A DNA stretch of 64,000 bases from Ralstonia wenshanensis (lineage in GTDB: Bacteria > Pseudomonadota > Gammaproteobacteria > Burkholderiales > Burkholderiaceae): the NCBI RefSeq assembly GCF_021173085.1, contig NZ_CP076413.1:2728001-2792000 (forward strand), read 5' to 3'. Below the pieces are notes generated by a model, which saw only the letters and a list, made by a program, of their open reading frames with translations, had not been told where the DNA came from and searched no databases. Each line of letters starts with the position of its first letter. Position 1 is the first letter of the stretch. Of this stretch, positions 29,729 to 42,622 are shown in pieces. A program made the translations under genes and the position numbers.

Positions 29729-31003
29729 TTGGACTCTTGGCCGCTCTGGGCACAAATCGGCGCCGTCGCGCTACTGTTGTGCTGCTCCGCCTTCTTCTCG
29801 ATTTCCGAAACCGCGATGATGGCGCTCAACCGCCATCGCCTGCGGCATCTTGCCAAGTCCAACGTATCGGGCGCGCGCAATACGCAGCAATTGCTCGGTC
29901 AAACCGACAAACTGCTCTCGCTCATCCTGATCGGCAACAACCTGATCAACACCGCTGTGCCGGTGCTGATTACGACGCTGGCGATCCATTACTTCGGCAA
30001 CAACGGAACGACGCTGTCGATCGCCACGGCCATCGTCGCGTTTCTCATCATCGTGTTCGCCGAGATCGCCCCCAAGATCGTGGGCGCGACCTACCCAGAA
30101 CGCGTTGCTTTCCCGGCCAGCTTCATCATCAAGCCGCTGATGCAGATTTCGACGCCGCTGGTCGCGGTGGTCAACGCGTTTGCAATGGGTGTGCTGCGAT
30201 TGGTGCGGATCAACACACGCAAGGCGCCTGAGCAGCGCATGTCGACCGAGGAACTGCGCACGCTTGTGCTGGAATCAGGCAACTTCATTCCGCACAAGCA
30301 CCGCAGCATCCTGCTCAACCTGTTCGATCTGGACGCCATCACCGTGGACGACGTGATGACGCCGCGCGCGCGGGTGGAATCGCTGGATCTGTCGCGCCCG
30401 ATTGAAGAGGTCATCCAGCAACTCGAGACCTGCTACCACAACAAGCTCCCGGTGTTCGAGCAAGACAGCGATCAGGTGATCGGCATCCTGCATGTGCGCA
30501 AGGTCCTGTCACTGCTGGGGCACACCGAACTTACGCACGACGATTTCCGCGGCCTGCTCGCCGAGCCGTATTTCGTGCCGAGCGGCACACCCGTTTTCCG
30601 CCAGTTGCAGTACTTCCAGGAGAACCGCCGCCGCATCGGCCTGATCGTCAATGAATACGGCGACATGCTGGGGCTGGTGACGCTGGAGGACATCATCGAA
30701 GAGATGATCGGCGAGTTCACCACCACGCTTCCGAACGCCGGCAAGCTGGCCTGGGACAAGGAAGGCACTTATCTTGCGGATGCGGGAATGTCGTTGCGCG
30801 ACCTGAACCGGCGCCTGGGCCTGAGCCTGCCAACCGACGGCCCGAAGACGCTCAACGGGTTGCTACTGGAAGTGCTGGAAGAGATTCCCGAGGCGACGGT
30901 CAGCGTGAAGATTGCGGGCTGCGTGATGGACATCGTCCAGATGGACAGCCAGTCCATCCGCACGGTGCGGCTGCACCAGCCGCCGCAGCCCAAGCGCAGC
31001 TGA
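29729..31003 (+). CDS. CorC/HlyC-family CNNM transporter with CBS domains
   Basis: 424 residues. The N-terminal DUF21 (CNNM) domain has about three to four membrane helices, starting IGAVALLLCCSAFFSISETAMMALNRHRLRHLA. A pair of CBS domains follows at about 205-330, and a C-terminal CorC_HlyC domain (about 345-420) ends the protein. Members are implicated in Mg2+/Co2+ efflux or tolerance; haemolysin naming is historical. The start is taken as the TTG at 29729. An extended -10, TGTTATAGT at 29691-29699, places transcription near 29706, after the other TTG at 29699. Confidence 0.9.
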   Translation: MDSWPLWAQIGAVALLLCCSAFFSISETAMMALNRHRLRHLAKSNVSGARNTQQLLGQTDKLLSLILIGNNLINTAVPVLITTLAIHYFGNNGTTLSIATAIVAFLIIVFAEIAPKIVGATYPERVAFPASFIIKPLMQISTPLVAVVNAFAMGVLRLVRINTRKAPEQRMSTEELRTLVLESGNFIPHKHRSILLNLFDLDAITVDDVMTPRARVESLDLSRPIEEVIQQLETCYHNKLPVFEQDSDQVIGILHVRKVLSLLGHTELTHDDFRGLLAEPYFVPSGTPVFRQLQYFQENRRRIGLIVNEYGDMLGLVTLEDIIEEMIGEFTTTLPNAGKLAWDKEGTYLADAGMSLRDLNRRLGLSLPTDGPKTLNGLLLEVLEEIPEATVSVKIAGCVMDIVQMDSQSIRTVRLHQPPQPKRS

Positions 31004-31262
31004 CGCCACACTCGAGAGCAAACGCTTCAGTTAGAACCGTTTTCTGCCGATGTGGCACAAATGCAAGCTGCGCTTTGATGCGCGCTTTACAAATGCAGGG
31101 GCGGTCGGCAAACTGCCCCGGTTCCGGGCACCACCCCCCACGAATGGGTGGGGTACCGGCGGCAGAACATAAAACAATCGCCTTGGGGGGCGAGCGCACG
31201 CTGGAGGCGGTGGGGCCCGGCGCGCGCTGAAATGGTCAGCTTCAGCCTGACGGACTGGACTC

Positions 31263-32990
31263 ATGACACTCGGACTCGCTCTAGCGCAGAGCAGGCGGAT
31301 CGCGCCCACGCTACTCACCCAGCTCGAACAGAGCGCGCGTGAAAAACGCACGCAGCTGATCGACGAGCTGGTGGGCAGCGGGATCATGAGTGCGCACGAC
31401 CTCGCCGTGTTTGTCGCCGGCAAGTACCAGATGCCGCTGCTGGACCTCGCCCAGTACAAGCTCGATACCGTACCGGCCGTGCTGTCGGCCAATAAGCACT
31501 TCGCACAGTTGCGCTTGTTGCCGCTGGGCCGTCGCGAAAACCGCCTTATCCTCGCCACGTCCGACCCGAGCGATCCGAAGCCAATCGAAGAGCTGCGTCA
31601 AAAGATGAACGTGGCTATCGAAACGGTCATCGTCGAGCACGACAAGCTGGTACGCCAGCTGAGCCTCGCCAATGAAGCGCCGGCCGAGATCAAGTCACTC
31701 TTCCCCAAGCAGGAAGCCACGCAGATCGAGTACGACCCGGGCGCTGCTGCCGCCTCGCGTCGCACCACCACCGATGGCATCGACGATGCCCCCGTGGTGC
31801 GCTTCCTGCAGAAGCTCTTTACCGAGGCCCTGTTGCGCGGCGCGTCGGACTTGCATTTCGAGCCCTTTGAAACGTTTTACCGCGTGCGTTTCCGCATCGA
31901 CGGCATCCTGGCGCAGGTCGCACAGCCGCCGCTGGATATCCGCGACAAGATCGCGACCCGCATCAAGGTGCTCTCGCGCCTCGACATCTCAGAAAAGCGC
32001 GTGCCGCAAGACGGCCGCATGAAGCTGCTCATCACCGTCCCGAAAGACCGCAAGGACAAGGACAACAAAGAGACGATCGAGCGCGCCATCGACTTCCGGG
32101 TGTCGACGCTGCCGACGCTGTTCGGCGAGAAGATCGTGATCCGGATTCTGGAGTCGTCCACCGAGCGGCTCGATATTGATCAACTCGGCTACGAGCCGGA
32201 GCAAAAGCAGTTGCTGCTCGACGTGATCAAGCGGCCGTACGGCATGGTGCTCGTGACGGGGCCCACCGGCTCGGGCAAAACGGTGTCGCTGTACACGTTC
32301 CTGAACAGGCTGAACCAGGGCGACATCAACATTTCCACGGCCGAAGACCCGGCGGAAATCCAGTTGCCCGGCATCAACCAGGTCAACGTGAACGACAAGG
32401 CGGGGCTGACCTTTGCGGCGGCGCTGAAGTCGTTCCTGCGGCAGGATCCGGACATCATTATGGTGGGCGAAATCCGGGATCTGGAAACGGCCGACATCTC
32501 GATCAAGGCTGCGCAGACCGGTCACCTGGTGTTTTCCACGCTGCACACCAACGATGCCCCGACCACGCTGACCCGCCTGATGAACATGGGGGTGGCGCCG
32601 TTCAACATCGCGTCATCGGTGCTCCTGATCACGGCGCAGCGCCTGGCGCGCCGGCTGTGCAAGGAATGCAAGAAGCCGGGGCCGCTGCCCAAGGAAACGC
32701 TGCTCGACGCGGGCTTTACCGAAGCGGACGTCGACGGCTCCTGGCAGCCATATCACCCGGTCGGTTGCGAAACCTGCAACGGCAGCGGCTACAAGGGCCG
32801 GGTCGGTATCTACCAAGTCATGCCGATCACCGAAGCGATCCAGGAGATCATCCTGACGCATGGCACTGCGCTGCAGATCGCCGAGCAGGCGCGTAAAGAG
32901 GGCGTACTGTCGCTGCGCGAGTCGGGCTTGCGAAAAGTGAAGCAGGGGCTGACTTCCCTAGAGGAAGTGCTGGCCACAACAAACCAATAA
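31263..32990 (+). CDS. pilB: Type IV pilus assembly ATPase PilB
   Basis: 575 residues. A hexameric cytoplasmic ATPase that powers pilus extension. The N-terminal T2SSE_N domain (about 1-150) is followed by the ATPase domain with Walker A GPTGSGKT near residue 335, an Asp box around IMVGEIRDLETA, and a His box TGHLVFSTLHTND. A four-cysteine zinc site (CKECKK and CETCNG) comes near 460-505. This set separates PilB from the retraction ATPase PilT. It heads pilB-pilC-pilD. The 259 bp upstream hold no gene and no promoter I can support. Confidence 0.96.
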   Translation: MTLGLALAQSRRIAPTLLTQLEQSAREKRTQLIDELVGSGIMSAHDLAVFVAGKYQMPLLDLAQYKLDTVPAVLSANKHFAQLRLLPLGRRENRLILATSDPSDPKPIEELRQKMNVAIETVIVEHDKLVRQLSLANEAPAEIKSLFPKQEATQIEYDPGAAAASRRTTTDGIDDAPVVRFLQKLFTEALLRGASDLHFEPFETFYRVRFRIDGILAQVAQPPLDIRDKIATRIKVLSRLDISEKRVPQDGRMKLLITVPKDRKDKDNKETIERAIDFRVSTLPTLFGEKIVIRILESSTERLDIDQLGYEPEQKQLLLDVIKRPYGMVLVTGPTGSGKTVSLYTFLNRLNQGDINISTAEDPAEIQLPGINQVNVNDKAGLTFAAALKSFLRQDPDIIMVGEIRDLETADISIKAAQTGHLVFSTLHTNDAPTTLTRLMNMGVAPFNIASSVLLITAQRLARRLCKECKKPGPLPKETLLDAGFTEADVDGSWQPYHPVGCETCNGSGYKGRVGIYQVMPITEAIQEIILTHGTALQIAEQARKEGVLSLRESGLRKVKQGLTSLEEVLATTNQ

Positions 32991-33034
32991 CCTTCTCGAT
33001 CAATCGTTCCCATACCGGGGGGTAGGAACCAACC

Positions 33035-34312
33035 ATGGCTACACGAGCACCTGCCGCAAGATCGGCCCCAAAGAGCGCGGCCGCCGCGCCAGCGCGAAAG
33101 ACCGCCAAGACAAAGGCGCCCACGCAGTACATCTTCGAGTGGGAAGGCAAAGATCGCAAAGGCAAGATCTTCAAGGGCGAGATGCGCGCCGAGAGCATCA
33201 CCGAGGTGAATGCCGTCCTGCGCAAGCAAGGCCTGTCGATCACCAAGTCCAAGCGCCGCCGTGCGGCCCGCGGCAAGAAGATCACGCCGAAGGACATCGC
33301 CTACTTCACGCGCCAGCTCTCAACCATGTTGAAGGCCGGCGTCCCGCTGCTGCAGTCGGTCGACATCATCGCGAAGGGCCACGCCAATCCGAATTTCACG
33401 CAACTGCTGACGGAAATCCGTTTCGATATCGAGTCGGGCAGCAGCATGGCGCAGGCCTTCCGACGCCATCCGCAGTACTTCGACACGCTGTACTGCAACC
33501 TGATCGACGCGGGCGAACAAGGCGGTATTCTGGATGCGCTGCTCGAGCGGCTTTCGCTGTACATGGAGAAGTCGATTGCGCTGAAGGCGCAGATCAAGTC
33601 GGCGATGATCTATCCGATCTCGGTGCTGACGGTGGCCTTCCTGGTGACCGTGGTGCTGATGATCTTTGTGGTGCCCTCGTTCAAGGGCGTGTTCTCCAGT
33701 TTCGGCGCTGATTTGCCGGCGCCGACGCTGTTCGTCATTGCGATATCAGATTTCTTCGTCAAGTGGTGGATACCCATCGTGCTGGGCCCCATCGCCGGCA
33801 TCGCTCTGTTTTCACGTGCATTCAAGCGATCTGAAAACGTCCAGCGTTCGACGCATCGCGTTATCCTAAATATCCCCATCTTTGGCGACATCATTCGGAA
33901 AGCGACCATCGCACGCTGGACTCGCACGCTGGCGACAATGTTCGCAGCCGGCACACCGTTGGTGGAATCGATGGAGTCGGTCGCCGGTGCCGCCGGCAAC
34001 TGGATCTACCATGATGCAACCCTGGAGGTTCAGCAGGCGGTACGTATCGGCACCAGTCTTACCAACGCCATGCAGGCTACGCATGTGTTCGACAACATGG
34101 TCCTGCAGATGACGCAAATCGGTGAAGAGTCTGGTGCGCTGGACAACATGCTGCTCAAGGTGGCTGAGTTCTACGAGCGTGAAGTGGACGATGCGGTCGC
34201 CAACATCTCGACCTTGATCGAACCAATCATCATCGTCTTCCTAGGCGTGATGATCGGCGGCATGGTGGTGGCGATGTATCTGCCTATTTTCAAGCTTGGT
34301 ACGGTGGTCTGA
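33035..34312 (+). CDS. pilC: Type IV pilus inner-membrane platform protein PilC
   Basis: 425 residues. Two GspF domains (about 85-210 and 290-410) with three membrane segments near 190, 245 and 400. The N-terminal 30 residues are a Lys/Ala-rich extension before TQYIFEWEGKDRKG. PilC couples the PilB motor to pilin assembly in the inner membrane. It starts 44 bp after pilB and ends 4 bp before the pilD start. Confidence 0.96.
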   Translation: MATRAPAARSAPKSAAAAPARKTAKTKAPTQYIFEWEGKDRKGKIFKGEMRAESITEVNAVLRKQGLSITKSKRRRAARGKKITPKDIAYFTRQLSTMLKAGVPLLQSVDIIAKGHANPNFTQLLTEIRFDIESGSSMAQAFRRHPQYFDTLYCNLIDAGEQGGILDALLERLSLYMEKSIALKAQIKSAMIYPISVLTVAFLVTVVLMIFVVPSFKGVFSSFGADLPAPTLFVIAISDFFVKWWIPIVLGPIAGIALFSRAFKRSENVQRSTHRVILNIPIFGDIIRKATIARWTRTLATMFAAGTPLVESMESVAGAAGNWIYHDATLEVQQAVRIGTSLTNAMQATHVFDNMVLQMTQIGEESGALDNMLLKVAEFYEREVDDAVANISTLIEPIIIVFLGVMIGGMVVAMYLPIFKLGTVV

Positions 34313-34316
34313 CGCA

Positions 34317-35198
34317 ATGCCCGAGACGTTCGCCATTTCCACGCTGGCGCAACTGCCGGCGTGGTTTGTCATTGCGGCCGGGGCGCTGGTTGGCTTGCTG
34401 GTCGGCAGCTTCCTCAACGTGGTGATCCACCGCCTGCCGCGCATGATCGAGCGAGAGGAAGCCAACTACATCGCCGAGCTGCGCGAAGAGCCGCTCCCTC
34501 ATCCCGACGCGTACAACCTGATCGTGCCGCGCTCGGCGTGTCCGTCGTGCGGTCATCAGATCAAGGCGATCGAGAATATTCCCGTGTTGAGTTGGCTGGC
34601 GCTACGCGGCCGCTGCAGTGCCTGCAAGACACCTATCTCGTGGCGCTATCCCGCTGTGGAACTGGTGACCGGCCTGCTGACGGCGGCCTGCCTGTGGCAC
34701 TTCGGCCCGACCTGGGTGGCGGTCGCGTCGGCGGTGCTGCTGTGGTTCCTGATCGCAGGCACGATGATCGACGCCGACACGCAACTGTTGCCCGACGCCA
34801 TCACCCAGCCGCTGCTCTGGCTTGGGCTGGGCGTGAATCTGTTTGGCATGTTCACGCACCTGCACGACGCCGTGATTGGTGCGATGGCCGGCTACCTGTT
34901 CCTGTGGTCGATCTACTGGGCCTACAAGCTTCTGCGCGGCCGTGAAGGCATGGGCTACGGCGACTTCAAGCTGATGGCTGCACTCGGCGCGTGGTTCGGC
35001 TGGCAGGCGCTGCCGCTGCTGGTGCTGCTGTCGTCGGTCGTGGGACTGGTGTTTGGGCTCGTGCGGATTGCGCGGGGTGCGACTAGCGAATCGCCGTTCT
35101 CGTTCGGACCATTCATTGCCGGGGCTGGCGTGATCGCCCTGCTGGCCGGCCCGCAATTGCTCATGATGGCGGGCTTCGGTCCCCTGCTTGCGCCATAG
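34317..35198 (+). CDS. pilD: Prepilin leader peptidase / N-methyltransferase PilD
   Basis: 293 residues. It cleaves and N-methylates type IV prepilins and type II pseudopilins in the inner membrane. The cytoplasmic zinc-type loop with CPSCGHQI and CSACKTPI is present. The two catalytic aspartates are in [11 protein letters not shown] and in GYGDFKLMA. Seven to eight membrane helices are visible. The ATG at 34317 is 4 bp after the pilC stop; the upstream TTG is inside pilC. Confidence 0.96.
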   Translation: MPETFAISTLAQLPAWFVIAAGALVGLLVGSFLNVVIHRLPRMIEREEANYIAELREEPLPHPDAYNLIVPRSACPSCGHQIKAIENIPVLSWLALRGRCSACKTPISWRYPAVELVTGLLTAACLWHFGPTWVAVASAVLLWFLIAGTMIDADTQLLPDAITQPLLWLGLGVNLFGMFTHLHDAVIGAMAGYLFLWSIYWAYKLLRGREGMGYGDFKLMAALGAWFGWQALPLLVLLSSVVGLVFGLVRIARGATSESPFSFGPFIAGAGVIALLAGPQLLMMAGFGPLLAP

Positions 35199-35211
35199 GG
35201 GCATGGCCAGC

Positions 35212-35826
35212 ATGCGTGTGATCGGCCTGACCGGCGGCATCGGCAGCGGCAAGAGCTACGTGGCAGACCGCCTGGCGGAGCGCGGTGCCGCCATTGTCGA
35301 CACCGATGCCATTGCCCACGAGATCACCGCGCCGGGCGGCGCCGCCATTCCCAAGCTGGTCGAGACCTTCGGCGCCGGCATCCTGCGCGCAGACGGTGCC
35401 ATGGACCGCGATGCCATGCGCGCCCTCGCCTTCTCGGACGCCACCGCCAAATCGCGACTGGAGCAGATCACGCACCCGCTCATCCGCGAGATTGCGCTGG
35501 CGCGCGGGGCCGCCGCCCAGGCATCGGCCGCGCATCCGTACCTTGTCTACGTCGTCCCCCTGTTGGTGGAATCCCTCGCCGGGCATCAAAGTTGGCGCAC
35601 GCTGGTCGACCGCATTCTGGTGGTCGACTGCCCGGTTGAGTCGCAGATTGCCCGCGTGATGGCCCGCAACGGGTTGCCGCGCGCGCAGGTGGAAGCGATC
35701 GTCGCGCGCCAGGCTTCGCGCGAGGCACGCCTTGCCGCCGCCGACGACGTGATCGACAACAGCGGCACGCTGGCCGACCTGCTGCCGCAGATCGATCGTC
35801 TGGACCTAACCTACCGGTCGAATTGA
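35212..35826 (+). CDS. coaE: Dephospho-CoA kinase
   Basis: 204 residues. Final step of coenzyme A synthesis. The P-loop GGIGSGKS is at 8-15, with [10 protein letters not shown] after it and the lid helix further on. I use the ATG at 35212 (MRVIGLTGG), because an in-frame ATG at 35203 leaves too little room behind the AGGGG site. It is linked to pilD by a 13-bp gap, the usual pilBCD-coaE order. Confidence 0.95.
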   Translation: MRVIGLTGGIGSGKSYVADRLAERGAAIVDTDAIAHEITAPGGAAIPKLVETFGAGILRADGAMDRDAMRALAFSDATAKSRLEQITHPLIREIALARGAAAQASAAHPYLVYVVPLLVESLAGHQSWRTLVDRILVVDCPVESQIARVMARNGLPRAQVEAIVARQASREARLAAADDVIDNSGTLADLLPQIDRLDLTYRSN

Positions 35827-35860
35827 AACGATCTGAAAGCGGTCGTCACAGCCCTTTGCA

Positions 35861-35889
35861 TTGTGATGAACGAGGGTCTCGCATAGAAT
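35861..35889 (+). promoter_or_regulatory. Promoter upstream of zapD
   Basis: TTGTGA (35861-35866) and TAGAAT (35884-35889) with a 17-bp spacer. Initiation near 35896 would give a leader of about 65 nt, so zapD-yacG may be transcribed apart from the pil genes. Confidence 0.6.
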
Positions 35890-35961
35890 GCGGGCAGATC
35901 GAGGCCAAATGGGCTTCGGGGCCGCATATGCCAGCGGGCCAGCACACCGGGCACCCAAGTT

Positions 35962-36720
35962 TTGATCCTGTACGAATATCCCTTCAACGAACGCATTCGG
36001 ACGCTGCTGCGCCTCGAAGACCTGTTCGAGCGGCTGGATTTCTTTCTCGTGCAGGAACATCCGCTGCAGCACCATGTAGCGCTGACCACCCTGTTCGAGG
36101 TGGTGGACGTAGCCGGGCGAGCCGACCTCAAATCCGATCTGCTGAAAGAACTTGATCGCCAACGCCAGACGCTCACCGCGCTGCGCGCCAACCCGCAGAT
36201 CGATCAGGACGCGCTCGACGCCGTCATCAGCGAGTTGGAAACCGCCTCGAGCAATCTCACTGCCACGCATGGCAAGGCCGGCCAACTCATCGCCGACAAC
36301 GAGTGGCTGACGAGCATCCGCAGCCGCGCCATCATCCCCGGCGGTACGTGCGAGTTTGATCTGCCGGCGTATTTTGCTTGGCAGCATCACCCCGCCGAGC
36401 GCCGCCGCGCCGACATCATCAAATGGGCCCAACCGCTGGTGCCGCTGCGCGACGCCACGATGATCGTGCTGCGCCTGCTGCGCGAATCAGGCCAGAGTGG
36501 CAAGGTGATTGCTAACGCTGGGAGCTATCAGCAGATGCTGTCGGGCCGCGTGTACCAGCTGATGCAGGTGCGCCTGGATGAGTCGGCGCTGGGGTTCATT
36601 CCCGAGATCAGCGCCAACAAGTACATGCTCTGGGTGCGCTTCACCCAGCAGGATGGCGACCTGCGACCCAAGCCGGTCGATGCGGATATCCCGTTCCAGC
36701 TGAAGCTCTGTAATTTCTGA
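35962..36720 (+). CDS. zapD: Cell division protein ZapD
   Basis: 252 residues, the usual length. ZapD cross-links FtsZ filaments at midcell. It begins [22 protein letters not shown] from a TTG start and keeps the helical N-terminal half and the all-beta C-terminal half ending in [11 protein letters not shown]. The TTG is the only start that retains the conserved first residues. yacG follows by 8 bp. Confidence 0.95.
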   Translation: MILYEYPFNERIRTLLRLEDLFERLDFFLVQEHPLQHHVALTTLFEVVDVAGRADLKSDLLKELDRQRQTLTALRANPQIDQDALDAVISELETASSNLTATHGKAGQLIADNEWLTSIRSRAIIPGGTCEFDLPAYFAWQHHPAERRRADIIKWAQPLVPLRDATMIVLRLLRESGQSGKVIANAGSYQQMLSGRVYQLMQVRLDESALGFIPEISANKYMLWVRFTQQDGDLRPKPVDADIPFQLKLCNF

Positions 36721-36728
36721 GCCGCACC

Positions 36729-36932
36729 ATGAATGTGAAGACCGTCAAATGCCCTAGCTGCGGCAAGCCCGTGCCTTGGGTGCCTGAGAGCCGCTACCGT
36801 CCCTTCTGCTCCGAGCGCTGCAAGCAGATCGACCTGGGGGCCTGGGCCGCCGAGCAGTACACCATCCCCGTGGTCGAAGAAGACGACCTGCCCGACGCAC
36901 CTGGCGGGGATACGACCGGCAAGCTCAACTAG
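36729..36932 (+). CDS. yacG: DNA gyrase inhibitor YacG (zinc protein)
   Basis: 67 residues with a single zinc site formed by C8, C11, C27 and C31 (CPSCG and CSERCK), then the [10 protein letters not shown] helix. YacG binds GyrB and blocks DNA binding in E. coli. Its 3' end overlaps the 3' end of the convergent mutT gene by 8 bp. Confidence 0.95.
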   Translation: MNVKTVKCPSCGKPVPWVPESRYRPFCSERCKQIDLGAWAAEQYTIPVVEEDDLPDAPGGDTTGKLN

Positions 36933-37374
36933 CCGTCGCTTCCTCGCGCATCCATTCGAAGACGGGCAACGTTGCCGGCAGCACCGGATCGACGCTGATC
37001 GGCAGCGTCTGCCAGGCGAAATCCTGGCCTTCCAGCGGGCGCAATGTCCCATCCCAAGCCGTTACCTTGCAGAAGTGCAGGCGAACGTACGCGTGCGGGT
37101 AGTCGTGCTCGATGGTGTGCCAGGGCACGCAAGCACGTAGCGTTACGTCCAGCTCTTCCTTCAGCTCACGCGTGAGCGCGGCTTCCACCGATTCGCCCGC
37201 TTCAAGCTTGCCGCCAGGAAATTCCCAGTAGCCCGCGTAAGGCTTGCCTTCTGGACGCTGGGCCAGCAAGAACTGGCCGTCCGGCTGCACCAGCACGCCA
37301 ACGGCCACTTCTGTGATCTTGCGGCCGTCGGGCGTGTGCGTGGGTGGCACTTGCGTCAGATTGTCAGTCGACAT
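36925..37374 (-). CDS. mutT: Nudix hydrolase, MutT type (8-oxo-dGTP diphosphatase)
   Basis: 149 residues. It cleans 8-oxo-dGTP from the nucleotide pool. The Nudix box is at 54-76 ([13 protein letters not shown] then RELKEELDV), preceded by [18 protein letters not shown]. The N-terminal 20 residues are a short extension from ATG 37372-37374. This ATG lies inside the end of the DUF815 gene, an 11-bp overlap, which suggests coupling. MutT next to coaE-zapD-yacG is the usual betaproteobacterial order. Confidence 0.9.
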   Translation of the reverse strand: MSTDNLTQVPPTHTPDGRKITEVAVGVLVQPDGQFLLAQRPEGKPYAGYWEFPGGKLEAGESVEAALTRELKEELDVTLRACVPWHTIEHDYPHAYVRLHFCKVTAWDGTLRPLEGQDFAWQTLPISVDPVLPATLPVFEWMREEATAS

Positions 37375-38248
37375 GCTGCCGCCCATGCTTGCCGCCCCAG
37401 TCGCGGGCAAATTGCCATGCCACGCGGCCCGAACGCGAGCCACGCTCGAGCGCCCAGACCAGCGCGTCGCCACGTGCAGCGGCGATGTCCTCGTCGCTGC
37501 AGCCGAAATGCCGGAGCCAGTGGCCGACAATGGTCAGGTATTCGTCCTGCTTGGGCGGGTAGAACGACAGCCACAGTCCGAAGCGCTCCGACAGCGAAAT
37601 CTTCTCTTCCACCACTTCGCCCGGATGGATTTCGCCGTCAGACGTGTGCTGATAGGTCTCGTTGTCCTTCATGTATTCCGGCAGCAGATGGCGCCGGTTG
37701 GACGTCGCGTAGATCAGCACGTTGTCTGATTGCGTTGCCACCGAGCCGTCCAGCGCAGACTTCAGCGCCTTGTAGCCCGATTCGCCTTCTTCAAACGAAA
37801 GGTCATCGCAGAAGATCGCGAAGCGCTCCGGGCGCGCCGAGAGCTGCTCGACGATATCGCCCAGATCGGCCAGATCATCCTTGTCGACTTCGACCAGGCG
37901 CAGGCCGTCCTTCACGAATTCGTTCAGGCACGCCTTGATGAGCGACGACTTGCCGGTACCACGTGCGCCCGTGAGCAGCACGTTATTGGCCGGCAGCTTG
38001 CTGACGAACTGGCGCGTGTTGGCGACGATGGCATCTTTCTGGCGTTCGATGTTGTGCAGATCGCTCAGGTGGATCGGCGGCAGTTGGCGGATCGGCGCGA
38101 GATAGCCGATATTGCCGAACAGGCTCTGACGTTTTCGCCAGCGGAAGGCAACGGCCTCGTTCCAATCCGCCTCGGTCAGTTCGGGCGGCAGCCATTGCTC
38201 AAGCCGCCCAAGAAAGCGGTCGAGCCGTGCGGAAAGGTCGGACGACAT
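37364..38248 (-). CDS. DUF815 AAA+-type ATP-binding protein
   Basis: 294 residues. Walker A GARGTGKS lies at 94-101, a Walker B-like stretch is FAIFCDDLSFEEGE, and IYATSNRRHLLPEYM is the sensor-1 region. A C-terminal helical lid follows. This is the DUF815 family, seen beside argJ and mutT in many proteobacteria. Its cellular role is unknown. It starts 16 bp after the argJ stop. Confidence 0.88.
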   Translation of the reverse strand: MSSDLSARLDRFLGRLEQWLPPELTEADWNEAVAFRWRKRQSLFGNIGYLAPIRQLPPIHLSDLHNIERQKDAIVANTRQFVSKLPANNVLLTGARGTGKSSLIKACLNEFVKDGLRLVEVDKDDLADLGDIVEQLSARPERFAIFCDDLSFEEGESGYKALKSALDGSVATQSDNVLIYATSNRRHLLPEYMKDNETYQHTSDGEIHPGEVVEEKISLSERFGLWLSFYPPKQDEYLTIVGHWLRHFGCSDEDIAAARGDALVWALERGSRSGRVAWQFARDWGGKHGRQHVD

Positions 38249-38264
38249 GGAGGCAGACTCCGGA

Positions 38265-39494
38265 TTACGAACGGTAGTCCGCGTTGATCGACACGTAGTC
38301 GTGCGAGAAGTCGCACGTCCACACGGTGGCGGTGGCGTCGCCGCGGCCGAGCGCGATGCGCACGGTGATCTCCGCCTGCTTCATCACACGCTGGCCGTCT
38401 TCTTCGCGGTACTCGGGGTTGCGGCCACCGTCACGCGCGACCCACACGTCGTCGAGCCACAGGTTGACGCCGTTTACATCAAGGTCCGTCACGCCAGCGT
38501 AGCCGACGGCCGCCAGGATGCGGCCGAGGTTGGGGTCCGAAGCGTAGAACGCGGTCTTGACCAGCGGCGAGTGCGCGACCGCATAGGCGATTAGGCGACA
38601 CTCCTCAACATTGCGGCCGCCCTCGACCTGGATGGCCATGAACTTCGTCGCCCCCTCGCCGTCGCGCACGATCTTCTGCGCAAGCTCTTGCGCGAGGCCC
38701 GTCAGCGCATCGCGCAGCGCCGCGTAATCAGGGTGCGATTCGGAATCGATGCGCGGCGTGCCGGCGCGGCCCGTCGCGATGACGACGAACGAGTCGTTGG
38801 TCGACGTATCGCCGTCCACCGTCACGCTGTTGAACGAATGATCGGCGGCGTGGCGCACCAGACCTTGCAGCACAGCTTCGTCCACATTGGCATCGGTGGC
38901 GATGAAGCCCAGCATCGTCGCCATGTTCGGACGGATCATGCCCGCGCCCTTGCTGATGCCCGACATGCGCACCGTCTTGCCCGACAGCGTGCACGTGGCG
39001 GATGCCGCCTTGGGTACGGTGTCGGTGGTCATGATGGCCTCTGCGGCGGCCAGCCAGTTGTCCGGCTTGGCGTTCGCCTCAGCCGCAGGCAGTCCGGCGA
39101 TGATGCGGTCGACCGGCAGCGGCTCCAGAATTACGCCCGTGGAAAACGGCAGCACCTGCTCCGCCGACACGCCCAGCAGCTTGGCCACGGCATCGCAGGT
39201 CTGGCGTGCATGCGCGAGGCCCGGCGCGCCCGTGCCGGCATTCGCGTTGCCCGTGTTCACAACGATCGCCCGCGCCCCCTTGCCGCTCGCCAGATGCTCG
39301 CGGCACACCTGCACGGGCGCCGCGCAGAAACGGTTCTGCGTGAACACACCAGCCACCGCCGAGCCCTCGGCGATACGAACGAGCAGCACATCCTTGCGAT
39401 TGGCCTTGCGTACACCGGCCTCGGCCCAGCCGAGTTCCACGCCGTCGATCGGCAACAGTGAGTCAGCGGCGGGCGCGACGAGATTCACAGCCAT
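38265..39494 (-). CDS. argJ: Bifunctional glutamate N-acetyltransferase / amino-acid acetyltransferase
   Basis: 409 residues. It recycles the acetyl group between N-acetylornithine and glutamate in arginine synthesis. The autocleavage motif [15 protein letters not shown] places the nucleophile at T193; the precursor splits into alpha and beta chains there. The ATG at 39492-39494 has AAAGG about 10 nt upstream, better placed than for the GTG three codons earlier. Downstream of secA on the same strand. Confidence 0.96.
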   Translation of the reverse strand: MAVNLVAPAADSLLPIDGVELGWAEAGVRKANRKDVLLVRIAEGSAVAGVFTQNRFCAAPVQVCREHLASGKGARAIVVNTGNANAGTGAPGLAHARQTCDAVAKLLGVSAEQVLPFSTGVILEPLPVDRIIAGLPAAEANAKPDNWLAAAEAIMTTDTVPKAASATCTLSGKTVRMSGISKGAGMIRPNMATMLGFIATDANVDEAVLQGLVRHAADHSFNSVTVDGDTSTNDSFVVIATGRAGTPRIDSESHPDYAALRDALTGLAQELAQKIVRDGEGATKFMAIQVEGGRNVEECRLIAYAVAHSPLVKTAFYASDPNLGRILAAVGYAGVTDLDVNGVNLWLDDVWVARDGGRNPEYREEDGQRVMKQAEITVRIALGRGDATATVWTCDFSHDYVSINADYRS

Positions 39495-39567
39495 GGAGCA
39501 CACCTTTCAAATGAGGATGCCCGCAGTGCGGGCATCGTGAATCAACAGAAAACGGAGCGAAGCAGCG

Positions 39568-42372
<2,805 letters not shown>

Positions 42373-42464
42373 CGATGGCTAGGGCTGGTGAGCCACCCGG
42401 AAAGCGCGTCGAGGAGACCGCGAAACATAGGCAGCACAACGGCCCGGAAAGGGTTGGCGCAAAG

Positions 42465-42494
42465 GCGGGAGTTTAGCATGTGCAAAACTCCCGC
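42465..42494. repeat. 10-bp inverted repeat upstream of secA
   Basis: GCGGGAGTTT (42465-42474) is mirrored by AAACTCCCGC (42485-42494) around a 10-nt loop, AGCATGTGCA, that is itself nearly symmetric. On the minus strand TGCTAAACT inside it resembles an extended -10. There is no U-run on either side, so an operator or leader hairpin is more likely than a terminator. Confidence 0.6.
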
Positions 42495-42622
42495 TTGATT
42501 GCGGCGGACGCGCCGGATGTGGCAGGAACGCCGCACTTTGACGCCGCACCGAACGCCGTTCGGGCGGCTACACACTCACGCTGAACTGGGGACGGGCGCC
42601 CCCGATTGCAACCCGGGCCAGA

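Noticed and set aside
31053..31075. Sigma-54 promoter upstream of pilB (TGGCAC at 31053)
   Set aside because: The -12 TTGC element is not at the required distance, so only half of the motif is present.
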